Shown piece after piece: positions 27,101 to 35,427 of a stretch of DNA of 64,000 nt (the first letter of the stretch is position 1; each line of letters opens with the position of its first letter). The position numbers were made by a program, and so were the translations under genes. The stretch is from JAILZP01 sp037444185 (GTDB lineage: Bacteria > Bacillota > Desulfotomaculia > Desulfotomaculales > Desulfocucumaceae). Location: positions 1 through 64,000 of the forward strand of contig JBBIMW010000005.1 in the NCBI GenBank assembly GCA_037444185.1, read 5' to 3'. Under the pieces are notes generated by a model. The model was not told where the DNA came from. It searched no databases and was given only the letters and a program-made list of their open reading frames with translations.

Positions 27101-27860
27101 CGTATTCCCTCCCCAGGTAAGCCTCGATGACGGCCGGATTTTTGCTTATTTCCCCGGGTGTTCCCTCGGCCAGCTTATTTCCGTAGTTCAATACCACAAT
27201 TCTGTCGGCCAGGTCCATGATCATGCGCATTTTATGCTCTATTATGCAGACAGTGATTCCGGAATCTCTGATTTTCTCAACCAGTCTGGTTATTTTATCG
27301 GTGTCTTCCTGGATCAGCCCTCCGGTGGGCTCATCCAGCAGCAGTATTTTCGGCTGGCTGGCCAGAGCCACTCCGATGGCCAGTCTTTTTTGCTCTTCCT
27401 GGGACAGCGTTGACACAAAGTCAAAGGCTTTATTCGCCAGTCCGGTGAAGGCAAGAACCTCCATCACCCTGGCCGTTGCCTTTTCTTTGTCCTGTTTCCA
27501 GCGCGGAGTATGAAAAATGGTGCTCCAAAAACCGCTGCCGGTTCTCAGTTTGTACCCGATGGCCAGGTTGTCCGCCACCCTCAGCTGGTTGAATAGGGAT
27601 GTGGTCTGGAAAGTGCGGGCTATGCCCATTTGGGCCACCTGATGGGGTTTGAGACCTGTGATATCCCGGCCCTCAAGGTGTATGCCTCCGGAGGACGGGC
27701 GCAAAATACCGCTGATTAAGTTGAATATGGATGATTTGCCGGCTCCGTTCGGTCCGATTATGGCCAGTATTTCCCCGGCATTCACATTAAAAGTGACGTC
27801 ATTGACCGCCATCAGCCCTTCAAACCGCTTGGTGAGGTTATTTATTCGCAGTAATGCCAT
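27093..27860 (-). CDS. livG: Branched-chain amino-acid-type ABC transporter ATPase LivG
   Basis: Second ATPase, about 255 aa. Walker A GPNGAGKSS, the Liv-specific MGIARTFQTTSLF Q-loop region, Walker B KILLLDEPTGGL, H-loop CIIEHKM. The ABC signature reads TLSQEEQKRLAIG rather than the usual LSYG(Q)QRR, a noticeable deviation in which the signature Gly is replaced. ATG 27860 has AGGTGG close by; the frame can be extended to GTG 27869. Confidence 0.92.
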   Translation of the reverse strand: MALLRINNLTKRFEGLMAVNDVTFNVNAGEILAIIGPNGAGKSSIFNLISGILRPSSGGIHLEGRDITGLKPHQVAQMGIARTFQTTSLFNQLRVADNLAIGYKLRTGSGFWSTIFHTPRWKQDKEKATARVMEVLAFTGLANKAFDFVSTLSQEEQKRLAIGVALASQPKILLLDEPTGGLIQEDTDKITRLVEKIRDSGITVCIIEHKMRMIMDLADRIVVLNYGNKLAEGTPGEISKNPAVIEAYLGREYVA

Positions 27861-28833
27861 CTTTACCACCTGTCTTTCTGAGCTTGTACGCTTTACTTAA
27901 TTTGTCCCGCAGGCTGTTTATACCGCCCATCAGCCCCCGGGGGAAATACATGATGATAATTATCAGCAGCGCACCGAAAATTATCAGGCGGTATTCCTGT
28001 AAAAATTGCAGGTATTCCATCAGCACCGGGATGGCGAAGGCTCCGATGATGGGGCCTGCAAGGGTGGCCACTCCGCCCAGCATCAGGTATACCAGCCAGA
28101 AGAAGGTGTGGGAAAAAGATGCCACGCTGGGGCTGATACTGCCCATAAGGCTGGCGTAAATGCCTCCGGCCATGCCGGCAAAAAAATTGGCCGTCATAAA
28201 TGAGATGATTTTGGTGGCGAAGGTGTTTATTCCCAAAGATTCGGCCAGGGCCTCGTTGTTCCGGACCGACATGAAGCCAAGTCCCAGCAGCGAGTATACC
28301 AAACGGTGCATGACAAACAGTGTCAGCAGCAGAAATGCCAGAACAAGGTAATATTGCGATTTATGGGTATTAAAAACAAGGCCACCCAGTTGGGGCAGGG
28401 GAATGCCCAGCAGCCCCGTTTGTCCGCCGGTGATCTCAACCAGGTTGCCTATGACAATGTATACAATCACCCCGAAGCAGAGAGTGACAATGGCGAAATA
28501 CGAACCCCGGGTGCGCAGGGTGGGCAGGCCGATTATGAAGCCCACCAGCGCCGACAACAGAGACGCCGCAGGCAGGGCCAGCCAGAAGGAAAGGCCGGCC
28601 TTGGTCATTATGCCCAACCCATAGGCTCCGATGGCAAAAAACCCGGCGTGGGCCAGGGAGGCCTGGCCGGTGTAGCCCAGGATGAGATTCATGCTCAGGG
28701 TGGCGATGGAAAATACCATGCTCATTATAATTATTTGAAAGATATAACGGTCGGTAATCACCAAAGGCAGTGCCAGGGACACGGCCAACAGCAACAGATA
28801 GAACCATTTTTCCCGTATAAATTTCACTGCCAC
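27838..28833 (-). CDS. livM: Branched-chain amino-acid-type ABC transporter permease LivM
   Basis: Membrane subunit, 331 aa, with about 9-10 hydrophobic segments. The family permease motif is seen in SLMGSISPSVASFSHTFFWLVYLMLGGVATLAGPIIGA and the N-terminal MNLILGYTGQASLAHAGFFAIGAY. GTG start 11 bases after GGAGGT. Overlaps livG by 23 bases. Confidence 0.93.
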   Translation of the reverse strand: MAVKFIREKWFYLLLLAVSLALPLVITDRYIFQIIIMSMVFSIATLSMNLILGYTGQASLAHAGFFAIGAYGLGIMTKAGLSFWLALPAASLLSALVGFIIGLPTLRTRGSYFAIVTLCFGVIVYIVIGNLVEITGGQTGLLGIPLPQLGGLVFNTHKSQYYLVLAFLLLTLFVMHRLVYSLLGLGFMSVRNNEALAESLGINTFATKIISFMTANFFAGMAGGIYASLMGSISPSVASFSHTFFWLVYLMLGGVATLAGPIIGAFAIPVLMEYLQFLQEYRLIIFGALLIIIIMYFPRGLMGGINSLRDKLSKAYKLRKTGGKDGITANK

Positions 28834-28837
28834 CGCT

Positions 28838-29701
28838 TTAGGCGACCTCCTTTCCGAACAGGCCGTTGGGCTTTACGGCAAGAATAAGCAGGAGGGCGCC
28901 GAAAGCTATGACATCTTTGTAGTCAGCCGAAATATAGCCGCCTCCCAGGGCCTCAACAATGCCCAGGAAGTAGCCCCCCACAATGGCCCCCGGTATGCTT
29001 CCCAGGCCGCCGAGTATTACAATGACAAAGGCCTTCATTCCCAGAAGGGCCCCCATGGCGGGAGAAATCATGAATATGGGGGCCACCAGGGTGGCCGCGA
29101 TGGCCGCTGTGCCGGTGGAGATGGCAAAGGTGAGGGAGAATATCCGGTCAACATTTATTCCCACCAGCATGGCCCCCTCGCGGTTTTGGGCCACCGCCTC
29201 GATGGCCGTGCCCGGTGTGGTCTTCTTAATAAAAATTTGCAGTAGAATGATCAGCACCATTGCCGAAACTATGAGCAGCAGGCGCTGCTGGGTCATGGTG
29301 ATGCCGAGCAGCTCAACGGCTCCGGGGTAAGGGTTGGGTATCCGCTGGGCCTGGGGACCCCAGGTGACGATGACCCAGGTTTCCAGGATCATTAATGCCC
29401 CTATGGCTGAAATGAAGGAGTTGATGTGGGGCTGGTCCTTCAGCGGGCGGTAAACCACTCTCTCAACCACAATTCCCAGCAGGGCCAGGACCGCCACCGA
29501 AACGGCCATGGCCGCCCAGAAGCCCAATCCGTGGCTGGTAATGGCGAAAAAACTGACGTAAGCCCCCAGCATGTACAGGTGTCCGTGGGCGAAGTTGGGG
29601 ATGTGCAGTATGCCGTAGACCAGGGTCAGCCCAAGGGCCACCACGGCGTACGTACTGCCCATCATTATACCGTTAAATATCTGCTGAAAAAAAAGATCCA
29701 T
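28838..29701 (-). CDS. livH: Branched-chain amino-acid-type ABC transporter permease LivH
   Basis: Membrane subunit, 287 aa: FNGIMMGSTYAVVALGLTLVYGILHIPNFAHG at the N-terminus, EAVAQNREGAMLVGINVDRI coupling loop and VILGGLGSIPGAIVGG. ATG with AAGGAG SD. Separated from livK by a strong hairpin at 29738-29766, which may set a higher dose of binding protein. Confidence 0.93.
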   Translation of the reverse strand: MDLFFQQIFNGIMMGSTYAVVALGLTLVYGILHIPNFAHGHLYMLGAYVSFFAITSHGLGFWAAMAVSVAVLALLGIVVERVVYRPLKDQPHINSFISAIGALMILETWVIVTWGPQAQRIPNPYPGAVELLGITMTQQRLLLIVSAMVLIILLQIFIKKTTPGTAIEAVAQNREGAMLVGINVDRIFSLTFAISTGTAAIAATLVAPIFMISPAMGALLGMKAFVIVILGGLGSIPGAIVGGYFLGIVEALGGGYISADYKDVIAFGALLLILAVKPNGLFGKEVA

Positions 29702-29737
29702 GCGCTGCTCCTTTCACACCACCTTGGTTTTGGCGGA

Positions 29738-29766
29738 GGCCCCCGCCTTGAAAGACGGCGGGGGCC
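29738..29766 (-). promoter_or_regulatory. Strong intra-operon hairpin between livK and livH
   Basis: A perfect 10-bp inverted repeat (GGCCCCCGCC / GGCGGGGGCC) with a 9-base loop lies just after the livK stop on the transcribed strand. No T-run follows in the reading direction, so it is more likely an mRNA 3-prime stabiliser or partial attenuator than a full terminator. Such elements after binding-protein genes are common in ABC operons. Confidence 0.55.
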
Positions 29767-29780
29767 GTTTTGGGCAAAGG

Positions 29781-31067
29781 CTATTCTGTCACCCTGAGAT
29801 ACTTTATTGTGCCGCCGGTCATTTTGGTTTCGGTCTTGACTTTGTTGAATTCCTCCTCATTTTTGGGCCAGTATGCGTAAAAGACGGTGGGAGAGTATTT
29901 TCCGTCTTTTATTAATTGCACCGATGGCATAACCATCATCCGGCCCTTGTCGTTGATGCCGAAGTACTCGGCGGGGAATTTGTCCCCCAGCATGGGGAAG
30001 GCCTTCGGGAAGGCGGCCCGGATGGCCACCGGATCCTCCACTGTGCCCGCCGCCTCCATGGCCCTGGCCAGGGCGTGCACGGAGCAGTAGTTCAAAGTGA
30101 CTTCACTGGTGGCCACCTTTTTGTGCAGGTCATTATATTTTTTGGTAAATGCAACGGACCCCGCCAGGGGAGTCTGGGTGGTGGCCGCCACCCCCATGGT
30201 GTTTTCCATTAGGGTGATCCCCTTTAAAACAACCTTGTCGATGTATTCCATCTTGGCCTGGTCCACCAGAATAAATCCGCCTTTGAAGCCCAGGCCCCGG
30301 GCCTGTTCAATGACCAGACCGGTGGGGGCCGACGGTCCTCCGATCAGCAAGGCGTCGGGCTTGGTGGCCAGAACTGCGGTCAGCTGGGTGGAGAAGTTGG
30401 TTTCTGTATAATAGTTGGCGGGCCTGTCCGCGGTTATTTTGCCGCCCTTGCTTTCCCAATGCTCCTTAAAAGCTTTGCGCCACTCGTCTCCGTACGCCCC
30501 CAGGGTGACCACCATGGCTATGTTCTTCCACCCCTGGGATACGGCCATGTCCGCCAGGGCATGGACATATGTGGTAAAGGGGGGCGGAACGGCCACCACT
30601 AGGCTGTTGTTCATCTGCACCGCCTTCGGTGTGCTGGTATAGGCCATGATCAGGAACTCGTTGCCTTTTTCCTGGTTTATTTGCATCATCGGAGCGGTGG
30701 TGGTGAAGACCGGGTTGAATATCACTTTAGACTTGTACTGATTGAGGAATCTGCGGGCATTGTTCACGGCGTTGGTGGGATCGGCCATGTCATCGAGCTT
30801 TTCCAGCTTGAATACATGCTTCTTGCCGCCTACGGTGAAGCCTCCGGCGTTGTTTATATCGTTTACGGCCATTTCCAGGCCATTAAAGCAGTCTTGCCCG
30901 TATTCCGCCGCCGGCCCGCTTAAGGGCCCGGTATAGCCCAGAACCACTTCTTTTGGCTTATCGCCGCCCGCCGCCGCCGGCTTCTCATCTTTTTTTGAAC
31001 CGCAACCCGCCGCCACCAGGGCCAGCCCCAAAATCAAAAAAGCCAATATACTGTAAACACGTTTCAT
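29781..31067 (-). CDS. livK: Branched-chain amino-acid-type ABC transporter substrate-binding lipoprotein LivK
   Basis: Periplasmic-binding-protein type 1 lipoprotein, 428 aa. The N-terminus is a lipoprotein signal peptide with lipobox LVAAGC and acylated Cys22. The mature part starts VVLGYTGPLSGPAAEYGQDCFNGLEMAVNDINNAGG, the HAAT-family fingerprint. Ligand unknown: the family binds branched amino acids, amides, urea or aromatic/short acids; location next to acyl-CoA genes would fit an organic-acid or amino-acid carbon source. AAGGAG SD and a sigma-A promoter at 31207-31235. Confidence 0.92.
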   Translation of the reverse strand: MKRVYSILAFLILGLALVAAGCGSKKDEKPAAAGGDKPKEVVLGYTGPLSGPAAEYGQDCFNGLEMAVNDINNAGGFTVGGKKHVFKLEKLDDMADPTNAVNNARRFLNQYKSKVIFNPVFTTTAPMMQINQEKGNEFLIMAYTSTPKAVQMNNSLVVAVPPPFTTYVHALADMAVSQGWKNIAMVVTLGAYGDEWRKAFKEHWESKGGKITADRPANYYTETNFSTQLTAVLATKPDALLIGGPSAPTGLVIEQARGLGFKGGFILVDQAKMEYIDKVVLKGITLMENTMGVAATTQTPLAGSVAFTKKYNDLHKKVATSEVTLNYCSVHALARAMEAAGTVEDPVAIRAAFPKAFPMLGDKFPAEYFGINDKGRMMVMPSVQLIKDGKYSPTVFYAYWPKNEEEFNKVKTETKMTGGTIKYLRVTE

Positions 31068-31206
31068 AGATCGATTTCACTCCTTACAAGCTTTGTGTTC
31101 TTTTTCCCCGGTTGTCCTGCCGGGCCTCCGTCTCAAATGCCTTGAATTTCCAGGCATCTCCCGCGATTAGCTTTCCATTTGAGCAACCACCTCCAATATC
31201 ACCAAG

Positions 31207-31235
31207 GGTATAATTGATTTTATTTACTTAAACAA
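31207..31235 (-). promoter_or_regulatory. Sigma-A promoter of the liv operon
   Basis: On the reverse strand TTGTTT (31235-31230), 17-base spacer, TATACC (31212-31207). It leaves a leader of about 130 bases to the livK ATG containing a small hairpin (ATGCC/GGCAT). No riboswitch was recognised in the leader. Confidence 0.45.
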
Positions 31236-31289
31236 AATTTTCTACTTAAAACGATATGTCTGACAATTCACATACTTTCGTCGGGGGAA

Positions 31290-31350
31290 GAGGATGAAAA
31301 TGCATTCATACAGAATAAGCCACTTGGCATAAGCTATTTTCTGGGCAGAC
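31290..31350 (+). repeat. Dispersed intergenic repeat, copy B
   Basis: A compact 61-base version of the element at 20778-20910. It starts with GAGGATGAAAATGCATTCAT and ends with the GCAGAC block at 31345-31350. It ends 3 bases before the stop end of the chemotaxis gene. No function can be assigned. Confidence 0.6.
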
Positions 31351-31353
31351 GGG

Positions 31354-32937
31354 TTATGATTGCTGAATCTTAAACTTACTGGCGAGAACGGACAGTCCGG
31401 CAGCCATCATATTGAGATCACGGGCGGCGACGCTGACCTTTTCCGCGGCGGATGTCTGCTCCCCGGTGGTGGAAGCCACTCTTTGCACACCCGATGATAT
31501 GTCCCCGGCAGCGTCGGCCAAAGACTTGACCTGCCGGGACAGTTCTTCGACCGTGTTAATTATTTCCCTGAATTTGCCACCCGCGTTATTGATAACCGAT
31601 ACGGCGTCCTCCACCTGGCCCCTACCTGCGGACATGGCCTTAACAGATTCTCTGGACTTGTTTTGAACCAGGTTGATTAGAAGGCTGATTTCCTTGGATG
31701 CTTCAGTGGTTTGTTCCGCCAGCTTCCTTACCTCGTCCGCCACCACCGAGAACCCTCTACCCTGCTCTCCGGCCCGGACCGCCTCTATTGCCGCGTTAAG
31801 TGCCAGTAGGTTGGTTTGATCCGCAATATCGGTTATCATTTCAACAATCTGACCGATCTTTCCGATGGTGTCGGACAGCTCATTGATGGTCTGCGCCGTT
31901 TTGTTGGTGGTGGAGATCAATGAGTCCATCTGGCCGTATATCCTTTCTATTCCTCGGGCACCCTCGTTAGCGTTTTTGGCTGCCTCTTCGGTGACGAGGG
32001 ATGCATTTCTAGCGTTAAGCGCCATGGTCTCCACAGTGGCCGCAATTTCTTCAGCGGTGGCTGCGGTTTCATAGACCCCGGACAACGTCAGCCGGGCCTG
32101 ATCGGTGAGTTTGTTGGCCGATAAGGTAAGGGCATTGGAAAAATTAACAATTTCTTGAATGGCTTCCTTGAGATTGTTTTTCATTTTATTGAAGGAAGAT
32201 GAAAGCTGCGCCATTTCATCTACGCCCCGGATTTCAATGTTGTCCGTGGCAAGATCGCCTGTTGCCACAAGGGAGGCCTTTTCAGCAATCCTGGCCATTC
32301 CGCCGGTGATGCTGCGGTAGATTACAAGTGCCAGCAGCAATCCCCCTGCGCCGGAGACAACAGTAAAGGACAGCACCAGTATTGCCGCGGAATTATATTG
32401 CGTCTGGCTGCTTCTGCTTTTTTCTTCTGCCAGCCCACCATTCAATTCCACTATCTTGGTCAGGGTGCCCCGGGCATTGTTGAAGGACAACATTACTCCC
32501 CCGGAAAGCAGTCTCCTGGCCGACTCATTAAAATCCCGCGACAGCGTTATGGCTTGCGAAGTCAGCTTTGTATAATTTTCCCATTCCCTGTTGAATTGTT
32601 CATACAACTCTCTCTCTTCGGCCGTTGAAATTACCTTTTCGTATTCCTGTCTATGGGCCTCAAGTTGCTGTAAGCTCCTGGCAAGCTCTTTCTCAGCCGT
32701 CTCCTTGTCATCGGCGCTGGCGGACAATATGTATTGCCGCACCGCCGCAATATGGTCGGAGGTGTTCTTGTCAATGGCCATGATGTATTTAACGCTGGGC
32801 ATTATAATGCCGGACATTTCTTCCACCATGCCGTTGACCGCCCTTATCTTGCCCAGGCCCATTATTCCCAATGTCAATATGAGCGATATCATAATTATGA
32901 ACGAACCCATCAGCCGAAATCTTATGCTTAGCGACAC
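31354..32937 (-). CDS. Methyl-accepting chemotaxis protein
   Basis: A 527-aa membrane chemoreceptor. TM1 at about 8-28, a four-helix-bundle extracytoplasmic sensor (4HB_MCP type, about 30-185), TM2 at about 188-210, HAMP (about 212-262), then the coiled-coil signalling domain with the CheA/CheW-contact hairpin ADQTNLLALNAAIEAVRAGEQGRGFSVVADEVRKLAEQT near residue 385. GTG start with GGAGGG. Ligand unknown. Being the only chemotaxis gene here, it is an orphan receptor that may be tuned to the substrate of the neighbouring transporter or catabolic genes. Confidence 0.95.
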   Translation of the reverse strand: MSLSIRFRLMGSFIIMISLILTLGIMGLGKIRAVNGMVEEMSGIIMPSVKYIMAIDKNTSDHIAAVRQYILSASADDKETAEKELARSLQQLEAHRQEYEKVISTAEERELYEQFNREWENYTKLTSQAITLSRDFNESARRLLSGGVMLSFNNARGTLTKIVELNGGLAEEKSRSSQTQYNSAAILVLSFTVVSGAGGLLLALVIYRSITGGMARIAEKASLVATGDLATDNIEIRGVDEMAQLSSSFNKMKNNLKEAIQEIVNFSNALTLSANKLTDQARLTLSGVYETAATAEEIAATVETMALNARNASLVTEEAAKNANEGARGIERIYGQMDSLISTTNKTAQTINELSDTIGKIGQIVEMITDIADQTNLLALNAAIEAVRAGEQGRGFSVVADEVRKLAEQTTEASKEISLLINLVQNKSRESVKAMSAGRGQVEDAVSVINNAGGKFREIINTVEELSRQVKSLADAAGDISSGVQRVASTTGEQTSAAEKVSVAARDLNMMAAGLSVLASKFKIQQS

Positions 32938-33244
32938 CTCTTCGCCCTCCTTGGACGGCTAAATATTCCACCCTGCTTGATTCCCATAAAAATACTTTAA
33001 TTCTGAATTTTGCGTTCTTCGTTCTGGCAGAATTGAGGATGTGAATGAGTTATATGCCAAACATACTATGCAATATAAATGCCAGTGGAGGCGGCGGCTA
33101 TTGCCCGATTACAGAAGTAGCAAAGCTGCCTTGCCGCGTTCTGAAATTGAACAATGAATGCAATTATTGGACATTGACGGGCCGTTGCCGTGGCATAAGC
33201 GGCATGAATGATTATTATAAAGAAATACACAGCGACGCTCAGAT

Positions 33245-33260
33245 TGGCATGGTATTTGCT
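33245..33260 (+). promoter_or_regulatory. Sigma-54 promoter of the acyl-CoA dehydrogenase gene
   Basis: TGGCATGGTATTTGCT at 33245-33260: -24 GG and -12 GC exactly 10 bases apart and close to the consensus TGGCAC-N5-TTGCA. It lies 113 bases before the ATG of the acyl-CoA dehydrogenase. The 330 bases upstream (32938-33244) hold no convincing gene; a 72-codon frame at 33045-33263 overlaps this promoter. Confidence 0.65.
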
Positions 33261-33372
33261 TAAACAGTGTCTTGCAGACATAAAAGTTGCAGAAGGAGTT
33301 GAATTGTGGGAGAAAAAAGGGAGTAGGGGTGGATATGAAAATAATGAACAAAAAAGGAAAAGGTGAGTAAAA

Positions 33373-35196
33373 ATGGCTGGTAATTTCAACTACTCAAACC
33401 GGGATCATAAGTTTATCCTCAAGGAATGGCTGGATACCGAAAAAATACTGTTATTTGAGTCCTTTAAAGACTTTTACGGCATGGAAGACGTGGATATGAT
33501 TCTGGACCAGGGCATAAAGGTGGCAAAGGAAATTGTGGCGCCCACCAATATAGACGGCGACAGGGAGGGGATCAGGCTTGAGAACGGAAATGCCGTCGTC
33601 CCCGGATCTTTCCACGGGCTTTACAGGTTTATGCAGGAAAATGGCTATGGCAATTCACATTTCGACCCTGATGAAGAGGGAAAACTGCCCACCATACTCT
33701 ATATTGCACTGGATGAGTTTTTCAATGCTGCCAATCCCGCCTTTCACTCCTTCATAGGGCTGACAGGGGGGGCATCAAACCTCATATACAATTTTGGCAG
33801 CGAGGAAGACAGGAAGAAATTCCTGCCCAAAATGTACAGCGGCCAGTGGTCCGGCACCATGTGCCTTACGGAGCCCTGCTGCGGGTCCGATGTGGGCGAC
33901 ATAACCACCAGGGCATACGCCACTGCGGATCCAAGGGTGTATAAAATCAAGGGAACCAAGTGTTTTATAACCTGCGGTGATCATGATATCACTGAGAATA
34001 TAATACACCTGTTGCTGGCCAAATGTGAGGGGGCCGCCCCGGGCACCAAGGGTATTTCCCTTTTTATCGTACCCAAGATCTGGGTCAATGACGACGGTAG
34101 TTTGGGAGAAAAAAATGACGTAAACACGGTGGCCCTGGAGCATAAAATGGGCATCCACGGATCCCCCACCGCCATGCTGAGCTTTGGAGATGACGATAAT
34201 TGCCGGGGCATACTCCTGGGTAATCCCCCGGACAAAAAGGGCCGGGCCGAAGGAATGGCCCAGATGTTCGTGATGATGAACGGGGCCAGACAGGGCACGG
34301 GCCTGACAGCCCTGGCCATAATGCAGGCAGCTTATAATTATTCGCTGCAGTATGCCAGGGAGCGCATACAGGGTAAGCTTATTGAAAATCCGAAGGGGCC
34401 GAGGGTGCCGATAATACAGCACCCGGATGTCAGAAGAATGCTGATGTCCCAAAAAGCCGTGGCCGAAGCCTGCAGGGCCATGATCGCCAAAAATTCGTAC
34501 TGTATCGATGTTTCCAGGTACAGCCCGGATCCCGGAGAAAGAAAAGCCGCCCAAAGGCGGATCGAGGTAAATAACCCCCTTGTAAAGGCTTATCCTTCGG
34601 ACATGGTATGGCTCACCACCGCTGAGGCCATCCAGGTGCACGGGGGCTACGGCTTTACCGAGGAATACCAGGTGGCCCAGTGCGCCCGGGACAGCAAGAT
34701 ATTGTCCATTTGGGAGGGAACCAATTTTATTCAGTCCTTGGATCTGGTGGGCAGGAAATGGACCCTTGACGGGGGCAGGGTCTTTGCCGAATGGCTGGCC
34801 GAAGTGCTGGATTCTCTGGAAAGGCATAAAAATCTGGAAGGATTCGAGAGGGAGGCCGGAATAATGTCCGCGGCCGCGGCGGCCTATGGAGAGATACAGT
34901 CCTTTATCGCCGACGCATTTAACAGGAATATCAAAATTGTGCCCCTCTATTCCACCAGAATACTCAGGGCCACCGCCATTTTATGGGGGGGATCCCTGCT
35001 TCTGGAGCAGGCGGGCATAGCCTTGAAGCGCGCAAAAGAATTGGGAGAAGGACATTATGATTATCCCTTCTATGCCGGCAAGGTTCAGACCGCCAGATTC
35101 TATATCAGGAACATAGTTCCGGAAATACTGAGTCTTGCAGGCATTGTTAAGGACTGTGACACATCGGCTGTGGATATGCCGGAGGACGCCTTTTAA
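33373..35196 (+). CDS. Acyl-CoA dehydrogenase (long, about 600-aa class)
   Basis: FAD enzyme, 607 aa, oxidising an acyl-CoA to the 2-enoyl-CoA. The core is recognised by CLTEPCCGSDVGDITTRAYA (FAD/substrate loop), GIHGSPTAMLSFGDDDNCRGILLG, VHGGYGFTEEYQVAQCARDSK and IWEGTNFIQSLDLVG, which carries the catalytic Glu position of the WEGT motif. Residues beyond about 460 form the extra C-terminal domain typical of the large class (DmdC-like). Its substrate is unknown; position suggests a short or branched acyl-CoA. It is monocistronic: sigma-54 promoter upstream and a strong terminator at 35225. No etfAB nearby. Confidence 0.92.
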   Translation: MAGNFNYSNRDHKFILKEWLDTEKILLFESFKDFYGMEDVDMILDQGIKVAKEIVAPTNIDGDREGIRLENGNAVVPGSFHGLYRFMQENGYGNSHFDPDEEGKLPTILYIALDEFFNAANPAFHSFIGLTGGASNLIYNFGSEEDRKKFLPKMYSGQWSGTMCLTEPCCGSDVGDITTRAYATADPRVYKIKGTKCFITCGDHDITENIIHLLLAKCEGAAPGTKGISLFIVPKIWVNDDGSLGEKNDVNTVALEHKMGIHGSPTAMLSFGDDDNCRGILLGNPPDKKGRAEGMAQMFVMMNGARQGTGLTALAIMQAAYNYSLQYARERIQGKLIENPKGPRVPIIQHPDVRRMLMSQKAVAEACRAMIAKNSYCIDVSRYSPDPGERKAAQRRIEVNNPLVKAYPSDMVWLTTAEAIQVHGGYGFTEEYQVAQCARDSKILSIWEGTNFIQSLDLVGRKWTLDGGRVFAEWLAEVLDSLERHKNLEGFEREAGIMSAAAAAYGEIQSFIADAFNRNIKIVPLYSTRILRATAILWGGSLLLEQAGIALKRAKELGEGHYDYPFYAGKVQTARFYIRNIVPEILSLAGIVKDCDTSAVDMPEDAF

Positions 35197-35224
35197 GCGA
35201 CAAATTACGGAGCTGATGCGCCGC

Positions 35225-35268
35225 GGGAGACAGGGGGCTGACACAGTCAGCCCCCTGTCTCCCTTTTT
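35225..35268 (+). terminator. Intrinsic terminator of the acyl-CoA dehydrogenase gene
   Basis: A perfect 18-bp stem (35225-35242 with 35246-35263) with a three-base ACA loop is followed by TTTTT (35264-35268), 29 bases after the stop. The rest of the gap to 35427 has no gene; it contains AATTCTGGATTCTGA at 35375-35389, an exact match to part of repeat copy A. Confidence 0.92.
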
Positions 35269-35427
35269 AGGCGATTCCGACCTGCGGCTGAATAGTCTCC
35301 ATGGCTCATGGCCACCGGTCGCCCTCGAATGCTGTTCTCCTGAAAGGGAGCTTTTTCTTCAAAGGAACGCATCAAATTCTGGATTCTGACTACTGTATTT
35401 TGGATTCCGACCGACCGTCAGTGTGAA

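Noticed and set aside
33045..33263. 72-codon forward frame with a GAGG-like SD and four cysteines
   Set aside because: It runs through a near-consensus sigma-54 promoter (33245-33260) and matches no family I recognise; more likely intergenic.
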